Below are positions 21,645 to 31,926 of a stretch of DNA of 64,000 bases, piece after piece. Positions within the stretch are counted from its first letter, which is position 1. The number at the start of each line of letters is the position of its first letter. The notes under the pieces are model-generated. The model saw only the letters and a list, made by a program, of their open reading frames with translations, was not told the origin of the DNA and made no database searches. The DNA is from Semisulcospira habei. Taxonomy: Eukaryota; Mollusca; Gastropoda; Semisulcospiridae. The DNA lies in contig BTPG01000004.1 of the NCBI GenBank assembly GCA_036245525.1, forward strand, positions 47,612,823 to 47,676,822, given 5' to 3'. A program made the position numbers and the translations under genes.

Positions 21645-21693
21645 TCAATCCTTGACAAGACAGGATTGTGATGTGAAAGACTTGCTTATCCTT
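21645..21693 (+). repeat. Duplicated MITE flank, copy 1
   Basis: CAATCCTTGACAAGACAGGA and GAAAGACTTGCTTATCCTTA recur at 22377-22426, each directly left of a subfamily B MITE. Confidence 0.85.
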
Positions 21694-21904
21694 ATAACCC
21701 ATTCAGTCCTGACGCACTACAGCATTAGATGGATCGACCATGATAATTCAAGGGTAGAGCCAGATTAGCTTGGCGCCTGTAGGCGCCAAGCTAATCTGGC
21801 ACTACCCTTGAATTATGGTCGATCCATCTCCTGCAACAGGTGCATAGTACTTAGACGACGCCTCCAAAATTTGGGAAATACGTGCGCAGGGCTGAATGAG
21901 ATAA
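21694..21904 (-). mobile_element. Hairpin MITE, subfamily B, copy 9
   Basis: ATAACCCATTCAGTCCTGAC to GGGCTGAATGAGATAA; the flanking tetranucleotide is ATAA on both sides, not TTAA. Stem TTCAAGGGTAGAGCCAGA to TCTGGCACTACCCTTGAA; the TATCA block is lost from the right arm. Confidence 0.9.
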
Positions 21905-22018
21905 CAGCCAACCTAAGCACACATAAATAATGAAATCTGACATCTGAAACATAGTGGCATGCTACTCCTGACTTCGTCAACTTCGCTGCTCCAAATAGTG
22001 CGCACATCAAACTGCACA

Positions 22019-22232
22019 ATAACCCATTCAGTCCTGACGCACTACAGCATTAGATGGATCGACCATGATAATTCAAGGGTAGTGCCAGAGTAGCTTGGGG
22101 CCTGTCGGCGCCAAGCTAATCTGGCACTACCCTTGAATTATCATGGTCGATACATTTCCTGCAACTGGTGCATAGTCATTAGATGACACCTCCAAAATTT
22201 TAGAAATACGGCCGTCGGGCTGAATGAGATAA
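22019..22232 (-). mobile_element. Hairpin MITE, subfamily B, copy 10
   Basis: ATAACCCATTCAGTCCTGAC to GGGCTGAATGAGATAA, again with ATAA at both ends. Stem mostly paired, with GAGTAGC opposite GCTAATC. Confidence 0.9.
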
Positions 22233-22278
22233 TGGTGTTGAACTGTGTCGGTTTATTCTCGGGTTAGGTGGTGGTTTG

Positions 22279-22353
22279 TATATAGTCATCTGAAGCTGAT
22301 TATCATACTCGGCACCTTTGGTACGTCAGTATGATAATCATCTTCATCGGACT
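22279..22353. repeat. Short inverted repeat, 75 bp
   Basis: TAGTCATCTGAAGCTGATTA...AGTATGATAATCATCTTCAT pair with a 20-base loop. It lies between two subfamily B MITEs. A small foldback; origin unknown. Confidence 0.6.
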
Positions 22354-22376
22354 ACAATACCATAATGTAATTTTTG

Positions 22377-22426
22377 ATCAATCCTTGACAAGACAAGATT
22401 GTGATTTGAAAGACTTGCTTATCCTT
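22377..22426 (+). repeat. Duplicated MITE flank, copy 2
   Basis: Nearly the same 50 bases as 21645-21693, with two changes, again followed by CCTTATAA and a subfamily B MITE. Confidence 0.85.
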
Positions 22427-22606
22427 ATAATGCATTCAGTCCTGATGCACTACAGCAGGAGATGGATCGACCATGATAATTTAAGAGTAGTGCCAGATTA
22501 GCTTGGCGCCTGTCGGCACCAAGCTAATTTGGCACTGCCCTTGAATTATGGTCAATCCATCTCCTGCAACTGGTGCATAGTCATTAGATGACACCTCCAA
22601 AATTTG
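22427..22606 (-). mobile_element. Hairpin MITE, subfamily B, copy 11, right end lost
   Basis: ATAATGCATTCAGTCCTGAT at the left; stem TTTAAGAGTAGTGCCAGA to TTTGGCACTGCCCTTGAA; stops after CTCCAAAATTTG. Confidence 0.85.
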
Positions 22607-22918
22607 TCATTTCAGTGCCATGTTGTACTATGGTGATGGCGTTGTTTGTATTGTGTATATGACTAGTAATGTTCATTGCACGGTAAAGTTTGCTTATGAC
22701 AAGGTGAGGTACAACACAACTGGGATGAGACAACACTTTTTCAGAGGCCCCTACCCTAATTTGTTCTCTGTAATTGTTATTTATAACAAACTTTAGATAC
22801 GACAGCCAACAAATTTTGTTGATTGACATGTTATGTCTGAAGTTTGCAGTACTGTGATGAGGATGATGATGTCAGTATTGTTTATTGACATGTATTCATG
22901 TGTCTTGTTGAGGGCATC

Positions 22919-23102
22919 ATAACCCATTACATCCTGAGGCTGATTTTGTAATATTTGCTTATTGTCCCATGAAGGCTACATTACAGATTTGGAGATAAAT
23001 CAGCTGTTTTAGTTCAAGGGCGCCAAGTTATTCTGGCACCACCCTTGAACTATCAGTCAAATTTATTTCAAGCAATAGGTGTATCAGGATGCAAAGGGTT
23101 AA
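22919..23102 (+). mobile_element. TTAA hairpin MITE, subfamily C, copy 12, half-stem deletion
   Basis: ATAACCCATTACATCCTGAG to GGATGCAAAGGGTTAA. The left stem is gone: TTCAAGGGCGCCAAGTTATT joins the first seven bases to the right half, at the same breakpoint as copy 7. Confidence 0.88.
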
Positions 23103-23341
23103 ATAGATTCTCAACTCTGTGTTTAGAATCTGACTGTAGTGGTTTTAAAACCTTATCCTATGAGTGAAAGCTAATAAGATACGGTTGGTTATTTTTTGAC
23201 AGCGTTTTCTTACAACTGCAGTCAGGTGTGTAAGAAAGGTGCGTTTACATTCTGAAAAAAGTTGCAATTTTACTTTTCTGCTTGATTCCTGTCAATAGTA
23301 TTGCACAGATCATAGGTTAATCTGTTTGCTCATCATTTTAG

Positions 23342-23612
23342 GAGATTCCACTGAACAGTATTGCATCAATTGAGCCAGCCAAGGTGACAAAGGGCACAGA
23401 CTACTCAAGGGCCCCTCATGTGTTTGAGATGCACACAACAGGCGGGTTGACCTACTTTGTGGGGGAGGACATCAGCTATGGACACCAGGAGTCGAACATT
23501 GTGGCTTCCCTGGAGAGTGGAAGTGGATTGGAGCAGGCAAGACATTGGGAACAGGCATTAAGACAAGCTTTGATGCCAGTGACTCCTCAGTCAAGCAATG
23601 GCAATGGTGCAG
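23342..23612 (+). CDS. PRKD: PRKD exon 6: rest of PH domain
   Basis: Reads EIPLNSIASIEPAK, then APHVFEMHTTGGLTYFVGED and, at the end, ARHWEQALRQALMPVTPQ. PH strands and the C-terminal helix (W of RHWEQAL is the invariant PH tryptophan) are all present. Acceptor CATTTTAG, donor CAG|GTAAGA; phase 0 in, 1 out. The end (SSNGNGAG) is a flexible link to the kinase domain. Confidence 0.95.
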
Positions 23613-24552
23613 GTAAGATTGTTACTGATGAAATTACAGGTCTATAATGTTCCACTAATTCATTTTGAATGTGTTTACTGTTATCTGTCAATAAAAAATT
23701 TGTTTTGCCATCAACAACACAACTTATTTTGACCAGCTAAATTCACCTGAAAATGTAGCATCATTATTGCAAAAGTGAGCGATGAACTTCTGATTTCCTT
23801 AGGCATTGCGGTAGAACCTATGAAAAGTCGCCCCAGAATTCATAGCTCTGTCTCCTGGAAAAGTGACATCATTGGACAAAGCTCTTAAAATTATGTGATG
23901 TGCGTTTGAGCATGCTCGAACCAGAATGTCATGAGCCCCTGCAGGGCACATGAGAAGAATTACACATTCAAGAATTATACATGCAAAGTCAGTCGTGTGT
24001 TGGTGCATGTACACACTCAATTTTTATTAGCCCCAGTAATCTGTAGGGGCACATTAGAATGTCAGTTAAGCCAGTGCCTGTGGTGAGAGAGCAGTCAGTT
24101 TTTATGTCACCTTAGTAGTAGATTACGTGACTACATAGTAAACCAACTTGAAAAAGATATGTGGACACAGTCAAATAGATAACACAACCTTTGTTACCTG
24201 CCTCTCATACGTCTGGCAAGTAGATGGTCCATCGTGTAATGACACGATGTCTGGACTTTGTCAGAGTGTGTGGTGGCTGGCTATGTGGCTTGCATGCAGT
24301 CAGTTATCTGTCATGGTTGACTTGCCTGTTCTCGCCAGTCTAGCCCGGCCATAAATTGCAGGTATTTTTGTGATTATTGGCTGTATATAGTAAGCATCAT
24401 CCTTGCAACATGAATCTAGTCGTAAGCAGCAGGTGGCCATAGAAAGAGGTAACTGTCCAAATCAGGTTCGACTGTGGCCCTGTGCTGTCTGTGTTGAATA
24501 ATTACATAGGTCATGAGTGAACAGGTGAATGGGCAGTTTTTTGTTGTTTCAG
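23613..24552. other. Intron 6, no recognised element
   Basis: About 940 bases with no repeat or coding frame that I recognise. Confidence 0.6.
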
Positions 24553-24593
24553 ATAATGCATCCCCTAATGGAGAGTCTCAAACAGACAAACAG
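24553..24593 (+). CDS. PRKD: PRKD exon 7: short linker exon
   Basis: With the carried G it reads DNASPNGESQTDKQ. It lies in the poorly conserved linker between PH and kinase domains, so identity rests on phase (2 bases in, 0 out), a good acceptor (TTGTTTCAG) and a good donor (CAG|GTGAGA) joining exons 6 and 8 in frame. It could be skipped only with a frameshift. Confidence 0.75.
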
Positions 24594-24828
24594 GTGAGAA
24601 CATTATCATGCCATCCTAAGGATATCGTGCTCTTAACCTGTATCATGCTGAGACGTAAAGCTTCAAATGTGTACACTGCCATATGCAAGGTACATTATAG
24701 TACTGACAAATAAGGATATAGACCAAAGGCTTTAGTTCAAGGGTGGTGCCGGAATAGCTTGGCGCCTAGAGGCGCCAAGCTATTCCGGCACTACCCTTGA
24801 ACTATTTTAGTCAAACTTATTGGGGCGG

Positions 24829-26781
24829 TCCGTGGCGCAGTGGTTAAGGCGCCTGCCACCAATGCTAAGGGTGCGAGGTTCGATTACGGGTTCCGGCGTC
24901 GGATTTTTCTCCTCTAGTAAGTGTCACCACCGACCTACCCATCAGCTGTGACAGACCCAGCCGGGAAGAGATCAGAAAAGCAGTGGCATTTTTGAAGAAT
25001 GGCAAAGCAGCAGGGCCAGATGGCATCCCAGCGGAGTCTCTGAAAGCAGACCTAGAGACAACAGTTGAGATGCTGTACCCACTGTTTGGAAAGATCTGGG
25101 AAGAGGAGGTGATGCCAGCTGACTGGAAGGAGGGGTACCTAATCAAGCTTCCCAAGAAAGGCGACCTCAGCAAGTGTTCCAACTACAGAGGAATCACCTT
25201 GCTGTCAGTACCAGGAAAGGTCTTCAACAGGATCATCCTAGAGAGAATGAAGAGCTCCGTTGACCCCCAGCTGAGAGACCAGCAAGCAGGATTCAGGAAG
25301 AACCGATCATGTACAGACCAGATCGCCACTCTCCGCATCATCGTGGAACAGTCTCTGGAGTGGAGCTCCCCGCTGTACGTCAACTTTGTGGATTATGAGA
25401 AAGCATTTGACAGCGTGGACCGAGAGACTCTGTGGAAACTCCTACGACACTACGGTGTACCCACAAAGCTCGTCCGCCTGATCAAGAGCAGCTATGATGG
25501 CATGACATGTCGCGTGATCCACGAAGGGCAGTTCACCAGAGAGCTCCAGGTCAGAACTGGTGTCAGGCAGGGGTGTCTGCTGTCTCCGTTCCTCTTCCTA
25601 CTGGCCATAGACTGGGTCATGAAGATGACCACAGAGCACAGACGAAGTGGAATACAGTGGACACTGTGGACACAGCTTGACGACCTCGATTTTGCAGACG
25701 ACTTGGCATTACTGTCCCACACTCATCAACAAATGCAGGACAAGACCACGAGGCTTGCTGACATCTCGTCCCAAGTGGGCCTCACCATTCACAAACAGAA
25801 AACAAAGACAATGAGGCTGAACGCAACCAGGGAAGAACCAGTCTTGCTTGCTGGCACCCCGTTGGAGGAGGTGGAGTCCTTCACCTATCTCGGGAGCATC
25901 ATAGACAAAAAAGGCGGCACTGATGCAGATGTCAGAGCACGAATCGGTAAAGCCAGAGCAGCCTTTCTCCAGTTGAAAAAAATGTGGAGTTCCAGAGAGC
26001 TGTCACAACACACCAACTCCAATGTCAAAGCAGTTCTCCTATATGGAGCAGAGACTTGGAGATTGACAAAAACCACAGTCAACAGAGTACAGACCTTCAT
26101 GAACAGTTGCCTTAGAAGAATTTTGAAAATCCACTGGCCAGAGAAGATCAGCAACGTCAGACTCTGGGAGAGAACAGAGCAGATAACAGCAGAGAATGAA
26201 ATTGGGCGAAGAAGATGGGGATGGATCGGTCACAGTCTGAGAAAGCCAGCTTCCAGTATCACTAGGCAGGCATTGTCATGGAACCCCCAGGGAAAGAGGA
26301 AAAGAGGTAGGCCGAGAAACTCCTGGCGTCGAGACCTCCAAGCAGACATCAAGAGACTGGGAACCACCTGGAGTAGAATCGAAGGAGAAGCACAGGACAG
26401 GAGTTGCTGGAGGTCTCTCGTCGACGGCCTATACCCGGGTAGGGGTGACAGGCGTAAGTAAGTAAGTGTCACCGTTAATTCGGGCGGACCGTCGGGGGTT
26501 CTTTCTCCGGGTACTCCGGCTCTTCCTCCCCCTCCACTTTGGTATCAGCTTCAGCCCACTTAATCAAATTTCAAATACAAACGATTTTGAATTTCCAAAA
26601 ACTTCAGTAGCTCGCTTGAGCTTGCCCTTAGCACCACGTGAATGTTCTGTGTTGATGTACAGTGTGTGAGTGAATGCGCGTGATTCACGTGAGCGTGCTT
26701 GTTGGGTTCAGTTCGCGGCGGCGCTTTGAGCCGATTTTCAATTGGGATAAAGCGCCTATTTAATGCGCTTATTATTATTAT
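24829..26781 (+). mobile_element. tRNA-headed SINE-like element with (ATT)n tail, copy 2, split by a LINE
   Basis: The head at 24829-24910 has tRNA-like internal promoter boxes: box A TGGCGCAGTGG and box B GGTTCGATTAC. The element is interrupted at 24918 by a LINE and resumes at 26464 (TAAGTGTCACCGTTAATTCG). It then continues with TTCTTTCTCCGGGTACTCCG and the same body as copy 1 (GGCGGCGCTTTGAGCCGATT), ending in ATT units. Shows the full length of the family: about 400 bases. Confidence 0.8.
24929..26463 (+). mobile_element. 5'-truncated LINE with an intact RT reading frame, inside the SINE
   Basis: Open without stops from 24929 to the stop at 26459-26461, about 510 codons. Landmarks: KAAGPDGIPAESL, LPKKGDLSKCSNYRGITLLS, QQAGFRKNRSCTDQIATLR, VDYEKAFDSVD, VRTGVRQGCLLSPFLFLLAI, catalytic LDFADDLALLS near residue 250, YLGSIIDKKGGTDADVRAR, and C-terminal RWGWIGHSLRKP with GKRKRGRPRNSWRRD. 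No endonuclease is present and no true start codon. The tail is GTAAGTAAGTAAG. TAAGTGTCACC on the left (24918-24928) and at the right end (26464-26474) is an 11-base target duplication. Lack of any frame damage suggests a young insertion. Confidence 0.9.
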
Positions 26782-27138
26782 TATTTCGAATATGTACGGA
26801 GCATCGTCACTTCCCTGGTGGGCCCACATGAACCCCTTCTGGCAACCGTGAAACGGCGCAAGCTTGCTTGGTTTGGCCACGTGACCCGACACAACACCTT
26901 GTCCAAGACTATCCTCCAAGGCACTCTCGAAGGAAGTCGTCTGCGAGGTCGTCAGAGAAAGAGTTGGGTCGCAAACATAAAAGAATGGACTGAACTCGAG
27001 ATGCCAGACTTGCTTGCCACCGCCCAAAATAGAACTCAGTGGAGAGCACTGTCTGTTGCTGCTGCCTTTCAGTCCCCCCAACGCCCAGTTCGGGCAAGGG
27101 ACTGATGATGATGATGATTATTATTATTATTATTATTA
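26782..27138 (+). mobile_element. LINE 3' end (C-terminal block) in the SINE tail
   Basis: An open frame (26818-27105) reads MGPHEPLLATVKRRKLAWFG, then HVTRHNTLSKTILQGT and GRQRKSWVANIKEWTE, ending RPVRARD. It is the C-terminal block of the same clade as the LINE at 10164, but a different subfamily. It ends in GATGATGATGATTATTATT and sits in the (ATT)n tail of the SINE, so its target duplication is masked. Confidence 0.8.
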
Positions 27139-27221
27139 TTTCACACACTGGTGTATTCCGAATGATGAGGGTTAAACACAGACCTGTTTACCCCTATAAA
27201 TTTGTGTGTGTAACATTGCTG

Positions 27222-27430
27222 TTAACCCATTTAACCCCACGGGCGCATTTCCCAATTTTGGAGGTGTTACTTAACTACTGTGTACTAGTTGCAAGGGATG
27301 GATTGACCATAATTCAAGGGTAGTGCCAGATTAGCTTGGCGCCTGAAGGCGCCAAGCTAATCTGGCACTACCTTTGAATTATCATGGTCATTCCATCTCC
27401 TACTGTAGGGTGTTGGGGCTAAATGCGCAA
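27222..27430 (+). mobile_element. TTAA hairpin MITE, subfamily D, copy 14
   Basis: TTAACCCATTTAACCCCACG at the left; perfect stem around GGCGCCTGAAGGCGCC; the right terminus (GGGGCTAAATGCGCAAAA) has decayed. Confidence 0.88.
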
Positions 27431-27970
27431 AATTGTACAGTTTTGAAGCTTTCCTGGAAGCCAAAATAAATCATGGTCTGAGAAGTCAGATTCGCCCATT
27501 TAATCGCTGTAACTAGAGAATGAAAGACGATGTTGGTCGTGTCAAGTCAAAATGACATGCTGCATGCTAATTTATCCCAGCGCTTCTATTTTTGTGCAAC
27601 GATAGCATATGCGCATTTGTAACTCCAAGTGGTGTATTGGTCGGTTTTTGGAACTTGCCACAGCACTTATTTAACTTCTCTTAAATTATGAACACATTTT
27701 GAGTGAAAAATAATTCATTGTGAGGAAAGAATCAGTAATGAAATAATGAATCAATAATCCTCTCTAGATCAGTCACATTGAGGAATTCACAAGTTTAGTA
27801 CAAGATGTAAACTTTCAACTTTAATGCTTTTTTATTTCAGAGGTTATTATTATATTTCAGTGAAAAACAAACGCAGCACATATTGTCAGCAGGTGTGCGA
27901 TGATAGCGACTGTGTCATATAACATCAAATGAGTTATAAAGCAATTGACGCAGAACTAGGGCCATAGCAA
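27431..27970. other. Intron 7, no recognised element
   Basis: AT-rich intron sequence with no coding frame. Confidence 0.55.
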
Positions 27971-28145
27971 TAGTTATAATAATAATAATAATGAGTGCTT
28001 ATGTAGGGCCTAACCTCAGAGCTCTAGGCACTTCACATGGAACTAATTACCAAATAAAAATGCCATTTTACACACAATCATTCTTTTGAACGTCATATGC
28101 ACACACACAGAAACACACACTCGCAGACACCCACAAACACATTTG
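27971..28145 (-). mobile_element. SINE-like 3' end with (ATT)n tail
   Basis: On the minus strand: AGTGCCTAGAGCTCTGAGGT, TAGGCCCTACATAAGCACTC, then ATT units. This hairpin-plus-ATT tail resembles those at 15040 and 26770 (GCGCTTTGAG...AAAGCGC), but the sequence differs. The 5' limit is uncertain; a CA-rich stretch follows. Confidence 0.5.
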
Positions 28146-28349
28146 CATTGCATAGGTAACTCCAACATAAATCTAAGTCTGTGACAACCGACTGTCAGTC
28201 GTGTCCCCGCGTACATACAATTCGCGTTCCATTTGGGACTGGCCATACTAAAATAGGGCTCTATTGAGAATGTCTGTTTTTCTCTACTCATGTCAGCAGG
28301 AGTGCTATGCCCCCCCAAAATTGGAAATGCATGTGTATTTACTGTGTAT

Positions 28350-28503
28350 TTAACCCTTTTAGCCCCAAGGGTGCATTTCCCAAATTTTGGAAGTGTTACT
28401 TAACAACTATGTACTAGAAGGCACCAAGCTAATCTGGCACTACCCTTGAATTATCATGGTCAATCAGTCTCCTGCGGTAGGGTGTTGGCGCTAAATGGGT
28501 TAA
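28350..28503 (+). mobile_element. TTAA hairpin MITE, subfamily D, copy 15, half-stem deletion
   Basis: TTAACCCTTTTAGCCCCAAG to GCTAAATGGGTTAA. The left stem and its flank are gone: TGTACTAG joins AAGGCACCAAGCTAATCTGG. TTAA at both ends. Confidence 0.9.
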
Positions 28504-28747
28504 TCTTTTTCACTCTCGGTAGCAGTTTTTGTCACAATGATACCTGCAGGAATAATCATGCGGGAATGATTGGCTGAACATAATGAGAAACTCGCAGATG
28601 CAAGAAACTTGTCCCTTGCATTGTTTATTTCTGGCCTCATTTATATCTGTATGTCTCAGACTAATGAAGCTATCCAGCAGTGAATGTACCATGGTTTCAC
28701 AGTGTATGGGTGAATGGCTTGTGTGTGTGTGTGTGTGTCTGTGTGTA

Positions 28748-28840
28748 CAGGTTGATAATATCATTCAGATGTATCAGATTATGTCTCTGCTCACTGGTTG
28801 ATATTAGTCAGCGATGTAAGATTTTTGTCTCTGTTCTCAG
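28748..28840 (+). repeat. Two degenerate copies of the exon 8 start and its acceptor
   Basis: GTTGATAATATCATTCAGAT (28749 on) and GTTGATATTAGTCAGCGATG (28797 on) repeat the first bases of exon 8 (GTTGATATTAGTCAGCTGTA), each followed by ATTATGTCTCTGCTCACTG or ATTTTTGTCTCTGTTCTCAG. The unit is about 45 bases. Both upstream copies would hit a stop if used as exon. Confidence 0.8.
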
Positions 28841-28916
28841 GTTGATATTAGTCAGCTGTATCAGATTTTCCCCGAGGATGTGCTGGGCTCTGGACAGTTT
28901 GGTATTGTTTATGGAG
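28841..28916 (+). CDS. PRKD: PRKD exon 8: start of kinase domain, glycine loop
   Basis: Reads [20 protein letters not shown] then GIVYG: the PKD kinase start, with the ATP-binding glycine loop GSGQFG. Acceptor TGTTCTCAG, donor GAG|GTAGGA; phase 0 in, 1 out. The 93 bases upstream contain two degenerate copies of the exon's own beginning. Confidence 0.96.
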
Positions 28917-29011
28917 GTAGGATTTCATTTTTGGCTTAGTGCTATAGCAAAAGTGAGTATGTCCTGGGCTATACTCGTCTGTCTATCATTGTCTGTTTGT
29001 CATCCATCTGT

Positions 29012-29702
29012 CATCTGTGGTAAACTTTGACATTGGCATTTTCACAGAGACTATTCAGGCTGCAGTCAGAGATACGTGGCCAGTGATACTTTGTCACTAA
29101 ATCTTTCTAAGCATATCAATTTCAATTACCTTTCTGAAAGGTCACGGTCACAGCGTTGGTGAAATTTGTTTAAAACAATAGCTCTATTTTGACAAAACCT
29201 GATTTTTCTCAAATGCTGTTGTCAAAGTTGGTACAGAGATATCTGATGGTAAGGCCTTTCTATCAATTCTGATTTGGTTGACCCCTTGTAATGGTCAAGG
29301 GTTACAAGAGATTGTAAAATGTGTGAAAGATATGGCATGTTTTGATGGAATTTTAGTTTTTATTAAAGTTTTTGCCAAGTTTAAAATCAAATTCGAAATA
29401 AAAGTAGCTGATGATAGGACCTTTATGTGTTACTAATTTTGTTGACCTCTTGTGAAGGTAAAGGTGTTTGTTTTGGTTTTTTCTTGGGGGGGGGGGGGGG
29501 GGGGGGGAGGGGGGTTGACAAATGTGTGAAAAATGGCTTCAGAAAACATGGATTTCTTTGGTGCAAAAGTCAATCTTTATGTTAAGACACTTCAGCGCTG
29601 ACTCAGTTCAGTGACCTGTCAGAAAGGTCACGGTCACAAAAGTCAGATGTATGTGAATCGGTCATGCACATGAGCCATAAGGGCTTTGCCATTCTTGTTG
29701 TC
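29012..29702 (+). repeat. Dispersed repeat, copy 2 (most complete)
   Basis: Begins CATCTGTGGTAAACTTTGAC, contains TACAGAGATATCTGATGGTA, AAGGTCACGGTCACA twice, and GAAAACATGGATTTCTTTGG, and ends CATGAGCCATAAGGGCTTTG. A poly-G run (29484-29507) interrupts it. About 690 bases; non-coding. Confidence 0.8.
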
Positions 29703-29955
29703 ATCACTTTCTGTATTACTGATGACTGAATTTTATATTTATCACTTCTTGTAGACACTAATTTTTTTTTAGTGACATTCATGCAAAAGATTTAAACTCC
29801 ATATTTTGGTGAAACTCCACTGCCAGAAAGCAGACTTCCATGTTTTGCTATGTGTAAAGTTGCTAATTTTTTATATGACCTGATGTCTGAAAGTAGAAAA
29901 AAAACAACACATCTTTCTTTTGGTTGACATTGACGTTTGTGCTCTGTGTGTGCAG

Positions 29956-30062
29956 GCCGTCATCGAAAGACAAATCGTGAGGTGGCAATCAAGGTGATAG
30001 ACAAACTGCGTTTCCCAACCAAACAGGAGGCACAGCTCAAGACAGAGGTGGCCATACTGCAG
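29956..30062 (+). CDS. PRKD: PRKD exon 9: catalytic lysine
   Basis: Reads [20 protein letters not shown], then [20 protein letters not shown] holds the ATP-anchoring lysine; the E of KTEVAIL is the helix C glutamate. Acceptor GTGTGCAG, donor CAG|GTAGGA; 2 bases in, 0 out. Confidence 0.97.
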
Positions 30063-30419
30063 GTAGGATCTAAACCCCTTTGTGCATGCACCCAATGGTA
30101 CTGTTACATTTTTACTTTCACTGGTGGAGCGTAATTGACCCACAGTGTGGTGTGCATCATGGATGTACCTTAAATCTGTTCAGAGTTCGTGTATTCGTGA
30201 TATTACCGGTAAATTTGTTAGAGTTGGTCTAGTTGCGATACTACTGGTGAAGGCATGAACCAGCCTCAACAGGTGAGTCACTCAGATCTGTTTGCTTGTT
30301 TAATTTTGATGTAAAATGTGTGAAATTATGGCACAATTTAAGCTTTGATGCAAGTCCTCTTAAAACTCTGATTTCTTTTTTTCATTTCTGCCCTTCTTCG
30401 GTATATCCAAGTCTTGATA

Positions 30420-31497
30420 AGATGGCGGCCATGCAGCACCTCCCGGCCGCCCGCTCCGGCAGAAATAGTCGCCACCCGCAGTATTTTAGCAGTCATTGTG
30501 CCTTCGTTGATATTTGATGTCGGGCCCTGCAATGCTGCATCATGACTGGTGTTTCTGTTTGATGACTTTTGTGAATTTGCTGTGCTGTGGCTGTTAAATG
30601 GATTCAGTAGTCTCAGTCAACAGTGTTTTCCTCCGCCGTCAGTGCAATGCTGGTAGTTTATACACGCCGGCTGATAGTTTGTTAGTCAGTACCATGGAAA
30701 TTGGAACTCAGAAGAACAGCACGCATTATGCTGTGGCAAAGAACCACCGTGCTTTTCTCCCCTTAGTAATCATCTCAGGAGTGGCTCTTCCCACGAGGAG
30801 TGGCGTGCGTTCAGTGAGGCGAGTGCCAGCAGGCTTCGGGCCCCCACATTCCAGCCGAGTGATGTGATGACGGACACTTCCCCGACACAGTGACTGTGTT
30901 TTTTACAACACTTAACAGCGTGTGCATGTGTGTACTGTGGATTAGGAACAACGTGCTTTTCACGTTAAGGTTGTAGTTTTATTATTATTGCTTCAAAATG
31001 AGTAGGTGTGTAGTTATATACTACTTCATTTATACATATGATTAAGGTGTGGTGACTGTTTATGCCGGAGCGAATGTCTGTCTAATAGCCGGCGCTGATC
31101 TATAGCGACGGGCCCCCAGGTAGCAACTGTGGAAGTATAATTTGTCTTTTTGTTTTGTTTATGCATATTTTTTTTTTTTTTTTTTTTAATTTTATTTGTG
31201 AAACTAGTCTCAGCGGCAAGCAGGAAGTATAAAAACATATTACGTGTTTAAGAGACACTATGATAGGGCTGTCCTTAGTTTGCTTTGTGTTAGGGAGGTT
31301 CAGGTCGGGTTGGGGCCGTTGGCGCCGGCCATGAGACGCCTTGGCGACGGGCTTCACCCGTCCCGAGCCATTGTCCATTTGTTGTTGTAAATGTTGTGTG
31401 AGTTTGGGTGATTGCGAGTTGCACCTGAGGTGGCGAAACAAATTTTCCTGTACGTGGCAACATGTATTTGGAAGAATAAAGTTACTTGACTTGACTT
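30420..31497 (+). mobile_element. LINE 3' end with (TTGAC)n tail
   Basis: One frame near 30775-30895 reads RSGSSHEEWRAFSEASASRL, typical of a LINE ORF2 C-terminus. A long 3' UTR follows, with TTTGTGTTAGGGAGGTTCAG, CCTGTACGTGGCAACATGTA and AATAAAGTTACTTGACTTGA at the end. The last 230 bases recur on the minus strand at 51506-52012. The left border is approximate. Decayed. Confidence 0.65.
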
Positions 31498-31583
31498 GTA
31501 CAAGGCACAGCCTGACTACCTCCATAAAAACAGGCAGTGAAGCTGAAAAAAAATTGAACTGCAGTGGCTTGCACTGTACTCTC

Positions 31584-31797
31584 TGAACCCTTTTAGCCCC
31601 AAGGTCCCATTTCTCAAATTTTCGAGGTGTTGCCTGAACGACTATGTACCAGTTGCAGGAGATGGCTTGACCACGATAAATCATGGGTAGTGCCAGATTA
31701 GCTTGGCACCTTCAGGCGCCAAGCTAATCTGGCACTACCCTTGAATTATCATGGTCAGGCCATCTCCTGCTGTAGAGATCCGAGGCAAAAGGGTTAA
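31584..31797 (+). mobile_element. TTAA hairpin MITE, subfamily D, copy 16
   Basis: Left end TGAACCCTTTTAGCCCCAAG (TTAA mutated to TGAA), right end GGCAAAAGGGTTAA. Stem perfect from GTAGTGCCAGATTAGC on. Confidence 0.9.
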
Positions 31798-31926
31798 TGC
31801 ATGTTCTAGTCCCTGCAGACTGCAGTTGCAAGGTCCTATTCATGCAAACATGCCTCTTGCTGGCACATGCCCAATTTCAATTTGACCTTTGAGTTGTGAG
31901 CATTGCAGTACATGCTGGAACCCATT

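Larger units (their letters stand above)
24633..27175 (+). mobile_element. TTAA hairpin MITE, subfamily A, copy 13, split by 2.3 kb of nested insertions
   Basis: The left part runs TTAACCTGTATCATGCTGAG through a complete stem with the GCCTAGAGGCGCC loop to CAAACTTATT at 24828. The right part TTTCACACACTGGTGTATTC to GATGAGGGTTAA resumes near 27139. Between them lie a SINE, a LINE inside the SINE, and a second LINE 3' end. Confidence 0.9.

Noticed and set aside
26560..27148. Minus-strand frames of 173 and 79 residues
   Set aside because: Antisense shadows of the SINE and LINE 3' end.
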